This document shows positions 42,701-50,830 of a stretch of 60,000 nt of DNA, one piece after another. Source of the DNA: Liolophura sinensis (Eukaryota > Mollusca > Polyplacophora > Chitonida > Chitonidae); assembly GCF_032854445.1 (NCBI RefSeq), contig NC_088300.1:28937608-28997607 (forward strand), given 5' to 3'. Numbering within the stretch: the first letter of the stretch is position 1; every line of letters begins with the position of its first letter. A program made the position numbers and the translations under genes. The notes beneath the pieces are model-generated. The model ran no database searches, had not been told where the DNA came from, and saw only the letters and a program-made list of their open reading frames with translations.

Positions 42701-42768
42701 TTGTTTTATTATTGGACAGCAGTGCACTTTGGAGGGCAAAGGAACTGATCCAGATAAGGGCAAACTAA
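36726..42768 (+). CDS. Gene B: CTLD-PAN-mucin stalk single-pass membrane receptor (complete model, 727 aa)
   Basis: Seven exons with GT/AG borders join without a frame break: 36726-36740, 37303-37345, 37472-37628, 38146-38381, 38674-38925, 39952-40037 and 41374-42768. The product is 727 residues, type I: signal peptide (MWILLVTIFVGFIS), CTLD with four cysteines (LYC, GRC, RDC, GFIC), PAN/Apple-like domain with seven cysteines, a short linker, a Ser/Thr-rich stalk of about 360 residues with an 11-residue repeat, a CPC juxtamembrane module, a membrane helix (about 690-710) and a 17-residue tail. Introns are short except one. Exon phases match gene A, supporting common descent. The likely role is extracellular recognition at the cell surface; the ligand is unknown. 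The start exon is the least certain part, because its donor is gtgggt. Confidence 0.85.
36920..37157 (-). repeat. tRNA-derived SINE, minus orientation (gene B intron 1)
   Basis: Tail ttatttatttgattggtg, cgacgtcggccagcattatg, and the head end gccacaaaggccccc. A few bases around the pGpC-rich core are missing. Confidence 0.9.
37303..37345 (+). CDS. Gene B exon 2 (43-bp microexon)
   Basis: Acceptor cttacag, donor gtaagc, phase 0 in and phase 1 out. It encodes VTIFVGFISEELCQ and is identical in length to the gene A microexon. Confidence 0.75.
37472..37628 (+). CDS. Gene B exon 3 (CTLD, N-terminal half)
   Basis: Acceptor tttgcag, donor gtaact, phase 1 to 2. It carries the classic CTLD start: aromatic/hydrophobic helix, AKLYC, GHLLDLR and a second helix with NQLQGY. 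Confidence 0.88.
38146..38381 (+). CDS. Gene B exon 4 (CTLD, C-terminal half)
   Basis: Acceptor ttccag, donor gtaata, phase 2 to 1. It has FWTGLT (WIGL equivalent), VVWFDGE, GRCISLKW, ARDC and GFICDH. The calcium-site motifs EPN/QPD and WND are absent. Confidence 0.9.
38674..38925 (+). CDS. Gene B exon 5 (PAN/Apple-like domain)
   Basis: Acceptor ttcacag, donor gtaagt, phase 1 to 1. Seven cysteines: GECGYC, SCESSC, DECWFYEYK, EQTCSLY and KKCF. It is nearly identical to the locus D exon at the left edge but strongly diverged from the gene A PAN exon. Confidence 0.87.
39952..40037 (+). CDS. Gene B exon 6 (linker, 86 bp)
   Basis: Acceptor ttgtag, donor gtaaat, phase 1 to 0. It encodes about 28 residues including NFHIHHANG and NQPCPIYSRP. 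It has the same length as the locus D exon at 947-1032. In gene A the equivalent residues open the stalk exon instead. Confidence 0.8.
40066..40321 (+). repeat. tRNA-derived SINE, full length (gene B intron 6)
   Basis: Head gcgtccgtggctcagttggt (box A), gctttgagttcaagtccaat (box B), core, and tail aatcaaataaataaataaat. It begins about 30 bp after the exon 6 donor. Confidence 0.93.
41374..42768 (+). CDS. Gene B exon 7 (Ser/Thr stalk, CPC module, transmembrane helix, tail)
   Basis: Acceptor gttgcag, phase 0, 464 residues to TAA. The stalk is rich in Ser, Thr and Asp, with six units of 11 residues (SGSDVSSTVDY type). Near the end come INCSAVCPC, SSYKRLYNSYEDERIS, LGYTGV and a hydrophobic helix, then DSSALWRAKELIQIRAN. 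Stalk and membrane regions share one exon here but two in gene A. An AATAAA overlaps the bases just after the stop (42769-42774). Confidence 0.88.
   Translation: MTTWIGAETTNILHLVTTWIVAESTVATSRWSETDMRDTTVRRLEPTSKPAIMTSDMHNRLISATNILEVTPPLSLFDNVLSVNSDMSIKSEEYSTEWMSSPLNTDFSQLPVPGTSAEFMSVDMLDSSINDFRTTVVSSGSDISSTVGYSGSDVSSAVLYSGSDVSPTVDYSGSDVSSTVDKSGSDVSSTMDYNGSDVNADVLDSLRTDFSVLLLPSISDAFSNSWIPDSLRHDMSTTQISSNIKEFDTAWMLSSLNSAFLATPALSITDELDSAGKSFSSHDEVLETSMPINSVFDTIGSTLTSYFFTTDFRSPSTSDETSLQPYRVDSIAVGSLFASSPSRPTPLADVSSPITPTYISATTANQPTRSVFPVFTVPINCSAVCPCLRMYTGIREDLLRNITIDFKNLSSYKRLYNSYEDERISVKILGYTGVTCIVCFVLFVLLLDSSALWRAKELIQIRAN
41788..41985 (+). repeat. In-frame 33-bp tandem repeat in gene B stalk
   Basis: Six units of 33 bp (agtggctcagatgtctcctc core) encode SGSDVSS-x-V-x-x. 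Unit length and sequence differ from the 30-bp repeat of gene A, so the two stalk expansions are independent. Confidence 0.88.
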
Positions 42769-42848
42769 ATAAAACTTGTATGTAAGCAGATTATATGTTT
42801 ATGAGCCTATTGTTCCTCACATAGTGATAACTCTGCCACAGAGAATGA

Positions 42849-43108
42849 ATGTCCATGGACAAATAAGAAGGAACATCCATGGACAAGTAAAAAGGAACAT
42901 CCATGGACAAGTAAGAAGGAACATTCATGGACAAGTAAGAAGGAACATTCATGGACAAGTAAAAAGGAACACCCGTGGACAAGAAAGAAGGAACATCCAT
43001 GGACAAGTAAGAAGGAACATTCATGGACAAGTAGAAGGAACATCCATGGACAAGTAAGAAGGAACATCCATGGACAAGTAAGAAGGAACATTCATGGACA
43101 AGTAAGCA
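42849..43108. repeat. 24-bp minisatellite in the 3' flank/UTR of gene B
   Basis: About 10.8 units of 24 bp (catggacaagtaagaaggaa core), one unit 1 bp short. It starts about 80 bp after the gene B stop. Period 24 equals eight codons and creates open frames on both strands that are artefacts. Confidence 0.92.
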
Positions 43109-45012
43109 GTGACTCAGAGGTCCATTCTTGTGTTGCCACATAAGCCACATAAAGGTCTTATATAGTTAGAGGGAAATAAAACGTAAAAATGAATAAAAAA
43201 AGGAAAATTAAGAACTGTATCCAATAACATCTTCACTGATACTTCCCCTTCTCCCCTCTGAATGAAGTAGACAACTATATGGACTGTAATGTGAGCTTTT
43301 TGTAATTATGCCTCACTGATGTCATACAACTTTTACTGCACTTCTAAGTAGTGAAAAGCGAACCAGATTTCAGATACCTCTTTCAGGCCCATGCCAAAGA
43401 TCACTTGACGTTTTTGGCCTCATATATTACCAACTTGATCCAAAGAGGCAAACTTACGCTCCAAATATTTAATTAAGCTAACACAAATTTAAAATCATAG
43501 TCAAAACATTCTCAAGTATAGTTTTGAACTAAATTTCTTGTGATTTTTACATTAGTTTTAAGTCTTGTTTTCCGTTAACACGGAAAGAGACCGTAGACAT
43601 CATTGGCGAGACAGAGGAATGGAAATTCCCGTGCTAATGTAACATATTACAACAATTGACATCACAAGAAGTTTTAATATTCAAATGGTCTTATACCACA
43701 CGAGCAGTTTTGATTTCAGTGTCAGATTTATTATTATTTTTTAGATTTTTTTTAATATTACGAGATGGACTTCTTGTCTGAAAGCATGTAAAAGAACTAA
43801 ATTATTCAGGACATCGATAAAATCTAATAATACATAACTCGAGAAGTAAGCATATCAAAACATATTCTTGTTGTCAGTTAACACGTATTTGCATTAAACG
43901 GACTGTGCTCTTTAATGTGTAAATAAGGCTTTAGAACGTCCAGCTTCTCGGTAGATAATTATTGATCTTTTCACTTTCTGAGGTTTTCAGTAATACTTAG
44001 AATTTTCAGACTGGTAAATGTTGTATTTTTGTCTCGTTACCAGAATAACCCACTTATCACTATGTTTTAATAAATGATTCTGTCTTGTTCGTTATGTCCT
44101 TCTTGATGTATAGTTTTAAACTGTTAACGTTCTTTTTTTTCTTTCCAAGGTGATAAAATCCTTGAGTCTGTGGCGAACGTGAACAAGTCCTTTTAATCGT
44201 GGAGACATTTTTCTTGACCGGGATATTTTGTTGCTAAAACATCCCGGCAAGTGATAAATCTTATATCGCTGCGCTTAATTTACACACGTTAAACCTTTGC
44301 ACATGTTGTCAAGAGTTGTTTCAACTGTTCACAACTGAATGTTATGTTATAAAAACAGTGTGATTTCTTATTCATACAACTAACATATTACATGCATAGT
44401 TTTTAGGTTATAATTGTATACATGATATAAGCCTACATTGGCCAGTAATGTTTGATGTGTATTTTGATGTAAGAGCTGTCTTCGTGGTCAGTGGTGCTTT
44501 TCCACAGCTTGCTTTGTTATGAGCTGTTCATATTGTACATTTATATATATTTATCCAGAATAAATATTTGAGGGCCTTTAAATCCCTTTCACACGTCTTT
44601 GCGCTTTTCCCACATTTTAACAGCTCAACTACTGGTGTGTACTTCTACTCAGAAATGTGAAATGGTGAACTAAGGGTCCCCTGATGTCAGATACATGTAT
44701 ATATATTGTTTTAATTTTAAATCAGTGACAGGTAACATCACTACACTTTTAGGCTCCACGGCAAATAGCTCAAAAGACTATTGTTCTTGCTCGCAATATT
44801 TTAAATGTTATCTGCATTCACTTTTTCTCGCCATATAAGCGTTCAAAAATCAGCAAAATGTCTGAATTCTCTTGAACTTTGTGCAGTTTTTAATGCACAT
44901 TAAAAGCGTACCAACTAAAGGTAAAGCAGAATTAATTCAGTTTTCAGTTTTCTGGAAAAAATATGCACACACTGCCTGTAAGCCGTAAACCTGTATGCAT
45001 TTCTAGATTCTA
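43109..45012. other. Non-coding stretch downstream of gene B
   Basis: AT-rich, with several AATAAA motifs (for example near 43171, 44071 and 44562), any of which could end the gene B transcript. No other gene recognised. Confidence 0.4.
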
Positions 45013-45060
45013 CCTAATTCTGCTTAAGCCATGGTGATAGAGTCAGAAAGCAGGTTAAGA
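45013..45060 (+). repeat. Dispersed repeat R1, left part, cut by the Polinton
   Basis: taattctgcttaagccatgg matches copies 1 and 2. The matching right part of R1 resumes at about 50712-50830 on the far side of the Polinton. Confidence 0.5.
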
Positions 45061-45066
45061 GTAATG

Positions 45067-45414
45067 TTAATACCGTTTTATGTCGGTTTCATGAGGTGTA
45101 TTGATGTTAAATAAACGTTGAGTAGCGCTGCACATGTGTCTTATTACGGTGGCCCTTGGTGCGGTGGCGTCGTGTCGTCGAGTCCACGCTCTATGCCTGG
45201 GTTGAATAGATGGGCGAAACAAGTCGGCTTGTAGATTGGCGGGTGACCTGTCCGTCGCGCCAAAACGGATCAATGGTGGGTGTGTATGTTCCGCGCGAAT
45301 TTCGTTGATATCCGCGCTGGTGAAAAGTCCAAGTGGTCGACTTTCAGAGTTTGGTGTTGAATTATTGTGTGCATAAACGGACAAATGGGTGAGTTTGATT
45401 TCGTTGTTTCTCAA
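45067..45414 (-). pseudogene. Frame in the left terminal region of the Polinton
   Basis: A 115-codon minus-strand frame with TSADINEIRA. The same short phrase (TSADVNEIRA) is encoded on the + strand at the right end (about 50490-50525), because both lie in the inverted repeat. It may be terminal-repeat sequence rather than a gene. Product not recognised. Confidence 0.35.
45291..45322 (+). repeat. Polinton inverted repeat, left arm
   Basis: ccgcgcgaatttcgttgata then tccgcgctggtg is the near-perfect complement of 50494-50524. The arms probably belong to longer, diverged terminal inverted repeats. Confidence 0.6.
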
Positions 45415-45794
45415 GTGTTTGTCATGTTAACACGCCACGCAGATCCGCCTGAGACCAAGCTCGGGATTACCGTGTTGTCGGGAAGTCATTCAACCTCCTC
45501 ACCTGGCAGCCATTACTTTGCCAGTTCTAGGGTTGACTTAGAGGGAACGGTAGTACATGTCTTTCAATAGGTAAGGCCTGAGAAGGAAATTTTGACCACA
45601 ACGGTCCGTCTGTTTTCTTTCACACAGTGCAGAACTAGGTTTTAGTCGCTTTACACGACTGAGGGTCAGGGTCAGGGTTAGTAGCTGAGGTAATTTTTTT
45701 TTCACCTCCAGTAACCTCGCGGGCCACTGGTTAGCCGGGTCATTTTACTAAAGTGCACAACACTAAAGTTTGCTTAGATATAATCTAGCTCTGC

Positions 45795-45870
45795 ACGGGT
45801 TTTCTCTTACCATCACGGCTGTTTAAGTGAAATAGTCTTGAGTACAGCGTAAAACATCCTTGCAAATAAA
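45795..45870 (+). repeat. SINE tail fragment inside the Polinton
   Basis: cgggttttctcttaccatca, aagtgaaatagtcttgagta and cagcgtaaaacatcc. A short, old copy. Confidence 0.65.
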
Positions 45871-46657
45871 TTTAAATAGATTATCATCTAAGCCACCGCT
45901 AAACTTTCTATTTCGCGCTTTTTCATTTGAAGGCAGCCACTACTCGACGACTTCATATGTTAGTCGCCTTTTACGAGGGCTAGAGGGCTGAGGTGCTATT
46001 CTTTACAAACCCTGGACACCCACGGATGATCTCGCCAAACTCCTATCGTTAAAGTTGCACGGTCACTGCTGCCTTGTTTCAACACTTCCCGGGGCATCAC
46101 TTTTCACGCACGGCCCTGGGGCTGCCATTTACCGCCCTATGTTTCTTGCCACACCACACCAACATATGCACGCACACACATCATCCGCATCTATAGACAG
46201 ATCCGGCGGAGTCGCTTCCGTTTTATTTTTTTATTTTTACATACAAACTGCGAATAATACAGAAAAATTTAACGCTTATTACAAAAAAAAAACACTAGAA
46301 CAAAACCGACAACACAATGCATTTAACGCGTAACAAGAACATGATTTCCAATAACAAATTACACATCAGGCCCTGAATGTGGTTGGGAGAAAAATCTAAA
46401 CAAATCAATACCTGTCATTTACTTTTAAAGACGTAATCATGATGCGTTCAATTCAATACCATAATCTTAACACGCCATAAAAGACCTCATTACATAAGGG
46501 GCAGCGCCGTCTCTCCAAATTTGACACACACCAACCGCATATAGCGAAGTGGCGACATCGCAGCAGACATTTGTGGTAGACAAATATGGCACTCCCTCGA
46601 TGGAATCGACTCGACTTAAAATTCTTTCAAGAGCCTCACTCGGTCCCACCACGTCGT

Positions 46658-47060
46658 TCAGGATTGGTACGCCGGGTACCCGGTTGTTATCATTCCCGGT
46701 GGCTGATTCGTGACGAGGTAGGAGTGCTTGTCCTGCATGACGTCGGTATCTGCTCGTCCCTTTGTCTGGACGAAGTGGGAGACCCTCGTAACCCCTACGC
46801 TACTTTTCTTGCCCTGTCTTCGTCGGGTAGAAGAGCTGTTTGATGGATGTGAAGGCAGGCGTGCCTTCTCTGGACCACCACTTTCTCCAACAACTGTCCT
46901 GTTTCCTCGAGAAGATTTCAAGGCTCGCTTCAATGATATTCTATCCATCACGTCGTCCATAACTTTCGTTCCGGTACGCGCGGCAGACCTTAACAAAGGT
47001 TGCGCCATTTTGGCGAGATCGCCCAGCAAACCGTGACCTCGCTGTCCGGCTGCAGCCCGA
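46658..47060 (-). pseudogene. Probable Polinton virion core/minor capsid protein remnant
   Basis: The frame contains GQRGHGLLGDLAKMAQPL, then LLRSAARTGTKVMDDVMDR, then a Lys/Arg-rich stretch (SLKRALKSSRGNR and STRRRQGKK). The Gly-Leu-rich start, P-L-L and T-G-x-x-V-x-D-V spacing and basic tail resemble the small core-like proteins of Polintons/adintoviruses that parallel adenovirus core protein. This is recognition by pattern, not by search. The 5' end is frameshifted. Confidence 0.5.
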
Positions 47061-47388
47061 AACACGGGTAACAATAATAGTAATAGTCGATGTAGGGTTG
47101 AGGACAACACGCATAGTGGTCAGACAAGGCCATTGCAAAAGTAAGGCACGCCGCTGTCGAAAGTGTCACCACCACCTTACCGCGTTCGAATGGCACGTTT
47201 TGGCCCGTTTCGAGAAATGCTTGCAGCGCACGGGGATGTAATCCACGTGCTGGAAGGTCTTGGAGATGTGCTGCCCGTACTTCTCTTTCATGGTCACGCG
47301 TGGTTCGACAATATATGTGTACATGTACAGCGTTGGCGTAGTCCTCGGCCGCCGGCCCCATCAGACAGTTGTACGGCAAATTCATCAG

Positions 47389-47562
47389 CTACTGCGGACT
47401 GAAAGTTAGACCCAATTGTTCGGAAAGTGCACTGTATTTCCTCTGCACATCATCGAATCTGAACGTCAAATCATCGGCGTGAGACTTGAGCAAGGCGATG
47501 TTCATGTCGATGAGCAATCCTGTCGGGCTTGGCGAGCGCGTTGGGCGAGGGGCAATAGCCAT
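47389..47562 (-). CDS. Small open frame of the Polinton, 57 aa, unrecognised
   Basis: Starts MAIAPRPTRSPSPTG and continues with LLIDMNIALLKSHADD and a helical, charged end (RFDDVQRKYSALSEQLGL), stop TAG. It is the only uninterrupted Polinton frame with a plausible protein-like composition, and it lies between the core-like and unknown frames. It may be the end of a longer broken gene. Confidence 0.4.
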   Translation of the reverse strand: MAIAPRPTRSPSPTGLLIDMNIALLKSHADDLTFRFDDVQRKYSALSEQLGLTFSPQ

Positions 47563-47676
47563 CCGGAAAGGTACGAACGTTGTACCAGGGGCGGGGCTAC
47601 TGTACTTCTATAAATCCACATTCCCAGTCGCCACTCACTCATGCGTGCCGAAATGCACCAAGTTATTGTTGGGGAA

Positions 47677-48012
47677 CTAGCGAAACGAGCTGTTACTGGG
47701 CAGTTTCACGTAAAAGATGTTGGTGGGGTGATCTCCTCCGGGTGGACTGACAGTCTTTCCGTCCCTGTCGGTATTTAAAACGAACTCCACTTCTGTGGTG
47801 GCATGATGGCTGGAGACGGGAATAGCGGTCCGGGTTGCCGGTGTTGTTGCCTCGTGAGTCGGCCTGGCGTGACCGTGGTGGTAGTAGTTGTGGGTAGCCA
47901 AGAAGGGTTGGTCAGAGACCGTGGTGTAGAGGATTTTTTCGACTGGAATGGTGTGTTTATCTTTACCCACATTCACTCGCGCCAGCTCGTCCGATCGCTC
48001 GGTGTCGATCAA
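47677..48012 (-). pseudogene. Polinton frame of unknown function (111 codons)
   Basis: Contains VEFVLNTDRDGKTVSPP and NIFYVKLPSNSS; the composition is protein-like rather than random. The position, directly downstream of the ATPase on the minus strand, suggests a structural gene. Not recognised. Confidence 0.4.
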
Positions 48013-48149
48013 CCATGTTCTGTTGCGTACCCAGCCTCGCGTGATATGGCTCTCAGCCCGCCGGCATTTTACTCTCAGGGACGATGTTTTCGCGGTCCGT
48101 CTACCTCATGGAAAGACTTTATTTAACGTGCTGGAGAAGCAAGGCAGCC

Positions 48150-48650
48150 TTTCGCCGAAAAGCAATGGGGACGCTCTCTAAAATCTCCGCATCGCTCAAA
48201 ACGCCTTGCGCATATACTGCGCCCACCTAGGAGCAATCTGTTTGGCGATCGTGGTAATTTGAGACGCGTCTCGTGGGTATTTAAACAACACTAAGCAGTG
48301 CGCGTTCAGATTTTTGGTTTTTGTTGAACAAGCTCTGCACTATGTATACGACGCTGATATTGCGGTGGTGGCTGCCTTTGGTAAAGCCCTTTGTCGCGCG
48401 TTCGTCCGTTTCGGCCATCAGATCGTCCAGGAAAACTCACGTCCGCTAACCCGGGTCGAATGCTGACGGGCTGTGCACGCCTTCATGAAACTGAACGTCC
48501 GGTAGAGTGTCGTAAAGCGGCTGCCACTCCCCCGAACCACCAAACGACGTGTTGCGGGGGTGGGTGAATGAGTCTGGAGCGTGCTCCACCAACCATGTCA
48601 CAAAACGGACTTTCCTCACCCTGTTGGTCCACTAACGATGCCCCCATCAA
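48150..48650 (-). pseudogene. Polinton FtsK/HerA-type genome-packaging ATPase, broken
   Basis: Read across frames on the minus strand it shows HPPPQHVVWWFG, GEWQPLYDTLPDVQFHEG, a Walker B-type LDDLM followed by FTKGSHHRNISVVYIVQSLF, and the C-terminal LVLFKYPRDASQI. These are hallmark blocks of the Polinton/NCLDV packaging ATPase. At least three frame changes and a stop after the IVQ block inactivate it. The Walker A loop was not found. Confidence 0.85.
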
Positions 48651-49273
48651 GTATCCATCATCCGAGAAGATAAGTGAGGTCGAGTCGTGCGGATGAGGAC
48701 GCCGCCGTGCCTTGGAGGTAGACGGAATGCTCTTTGCCGTGTTGGGACGAGAATAGGTGGGTTTGGAAATGGCGATCGCTGACGGGGCCATCCTCGTTGT
48801 GTTAGGCAGCAGTTGCCGGTGTCGATGCCGGGGTTGGAGTGAACTGGGAGGTCCTGTAAAATTCGACCGGCGAGTCGTGGGATGGCACATCGTAGGTGGG
48901 TAGCGTAGGGTGCCTTGAACGTCAGATTCTCGTCCGGGACGGCACTCCGAGGTTGACTCGAGATGTAGCTCGGCGGCGAGTTAGACGCCTACCAGGCCAG
49001 CGGCCAAAGGAGTGTTTTGTTCAATGGACCTTGTAGAAAATGAATGGTGGACTGGTCTTGAAGGAGTTAAGCGCTGAGTTCTGCAGCCAACCAACCTACC
49101 AAGACTCCGATGTACAAGAGAGGTCCTAGCATGCACTGATCCATCCCGTGAGGCAGACCGATGGAAAGTCGTCTCAAGAATTGAAGTTGGGTGCATAGCA
49201 GACCCACTCCACCAAATAGTAGCGTTTCCCAGTAAAATCTCCAAATAGGGAGGTACGATTTGTCGAATTTCCC

Positions 49274-49700
49274 TTAGACTTTACTAATACACACGAAATT
49301 GCCAGCGCGGTAACGGTGAGTCAGCCGTTTTGGAAAGTGGGCGGATCGTACAAGGCTTGAGGCACTTCTTACTGGTTCTTGCGAGGTGACTTCGTTGGGA
49401 GTCCGCCGAACACTCTGGTGATCACTCGATTGTAGCCGCGGACCAGCGACAAGAAAGGCGTCCAAGTACCGCCGAGTGTTGTGAGAGGTGAAATACGTAT
49501 ATGCCTTTTTCCAAGGTTTGCAAGTATAGTGGTCGACTCCACGTCTAGAAAATGCGTTGAAACGCCTCGATCAGACGTGCACCGGTTTTGGTGCGCAGGG
49601 AGACTACCCAGGCGCACTTGGAGAGAACGATGATGCACGTAAGCAGGTAACGGCTGTCGTAGTTCTCTTCGGCAATCGCTCCCATATCGATCAGATTGAC
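49274..49700 (-). pseudogene. Polinton retroviral-type (rve) integrase, broken
   Basis: A minus-strand frame ending at a TAG (49545-49547) reads NLIDMGAIAEENYDSRYLLT, then CIIVLSKCAWVVSLRTKTGA and RLIEAFQRIF, which is the Polinton integrase core with its first catalytic Asp. Beyond the stop RPLYLQT follows, but the second catalytic Asp block is degraded. A further frame gives RRYLDAF, RRTPNEVTS and RYRAGNFVCISK, the usual integrase C-terminal features. The gene is dead. Confidence 0.87.
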
Positions 49701-50493
49701 TGTCTATACGGTGCAGCCTGTACGTGTCCCACTGGGGCCAGCCACACCGACACGCTGGCCCGACTCGCTTTGAGTCGTTGTTGACGGGCTGCGTTGAGCA
49801 AGGGCTGGATGCCGCTGTTAGCCGCTGGATTGTCGGGCTCGTCGTATAATGACATCGACGGGGCAGCCCATAAGAGTGCTCTGAACCCGCTTCCTTCGCC
49901 ACAGGAGAGGTGCCTTGTGGCCGAATACTGTAGAGAATACATCTCGCTAATCGAGAGAAGTGAGGATTGGCTTTATTGATAGGCGTCACGTTCAAAAACT
50001 GACGCAGTTGCTCCTTCACATGCTTGCCCGCCTCTCAAGCAGTAGAGCCCTGCAGGCCTGGCGCATTAAATTGGGGAGTACTCCCTCCTCTTTCAGGTGA
50101 CAGGTGCGGGCTGCGATGGTTACCGCCAGATCTCGGTCCTGCAACAAGATCGGTCGTGCTCGGAGCTTTGTTGAGGCCTATAGCACAAGATTTGCTGAGG
50201 CCGAGAGGTTTATGCGACATTGTATAATCTCAACCACGTACTGGTCATCACGTACTGTCACCCATAGCCACGGTGCGAGCTGAAGTTTTTCCACAGTCTG
50301 GGTTGGGAGGTTGTGGGTGGGTGGGTGTTGTTCGCCGTCTTCTCGGCAGAGGGTTGAGGGTTGGCGAAAGCGGATCGTTTCAACATATTGGTGATGTCTA
50401 TCCAAAAAGCGCCTTGGCGAATGTGGTCTGTCGTTGGGTAGGTAGGTACAACCATAGCTTGCCACTTGATGGCTCCCATGCCTGTATTTATGC

Positions 50494-50524
50494 CACCAGC
50501 GCGGACGTCAACGAAATTCGCGCG
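50494..50524 (-). repeat. Polinton inverted repeat, right arm
   Basis: caccagcgcggacgtcaacg then aaattcgcgcg mirrors the left arm with two or three mismatches. Confidence 0.6.
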
Positions 50525-50711
50525 CCAACATCACACCGGGAAAGTATTTGCCTCAGCCTTTTTTCTTTGGCACGACGGATCTGCTCAACCCAACATAACA
50601 AGTCGACGTTTCGCACACCCGTCGCTCACTTGTCCTTCCCACCCTCGTCCCAATGGAGCCAACCCACCCATTGGTTCAATTTTCCACCTTCAAAATAAAA
50701 TGAGGGACTTC

Positions 50712-50830
50712 TGAGCCGTTCACCAGACCTACGTAAGTCTGATCGGTTACGTGTGACCATTTGCCAGCTACCACACTGTCGTCATTGCTCTAGTTTTACT
50801 CTCTATGCTGTACGTCTGTATGTAATTGTG
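50712..50830 (+). repeat. Dispersed repeat R1, right part
   Basis: ggttacgtgtgaccatttgc, cagctaccacactgtcgtca and tctatgctgtacgtc resume the R1 repeat interrupted at 45060. Confidence 0.55.

Larger units (their letters stand above)
45061..50705 (-). mobile_element. Decayed Polinton/Maverick (adintovirus-like) DNA element
   Basis: A GC-richer 5.6-kb block with minus-strand remnants typical of Polintons: retroviral-type integrase (49274-49700), FtsK/HerA-type packaging ATPase (48150-48650) and a probable small basic virion core protein (46660-47060). Inverted repeats near both ends (45291-45322 and 50494-50524, at least 28 of 31 bases complementary by eye) fit terminal inverted repeats. All genes carry frameshifts or stops. 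No protein-primed DNA polymerase B, which autonomous members carry, is seen, and the block is shorter than the usual 15-20 kb, so most of the element has been deleted. Exact ends and the 6-bp target duplication were not resolved. A SINE tail at 45795-45870 inserted later. Confidence 0.82.

Noticed and set aside
42776-43150. Repetitive peptides (HGQVRRNI on +, SMDVPSYL on -) as genes
   Set aside because: They come from the 24-bp minisatellite after gene B and have no splice or domain support.
45061-50705. Bacterial contamination explaining the GC-rich block
   Set aside because: Both flanks continue a dispersed host repeat, a host SINE tail lies inside, and the remnants are Polinton genes broken by mutations typical of old insertions.
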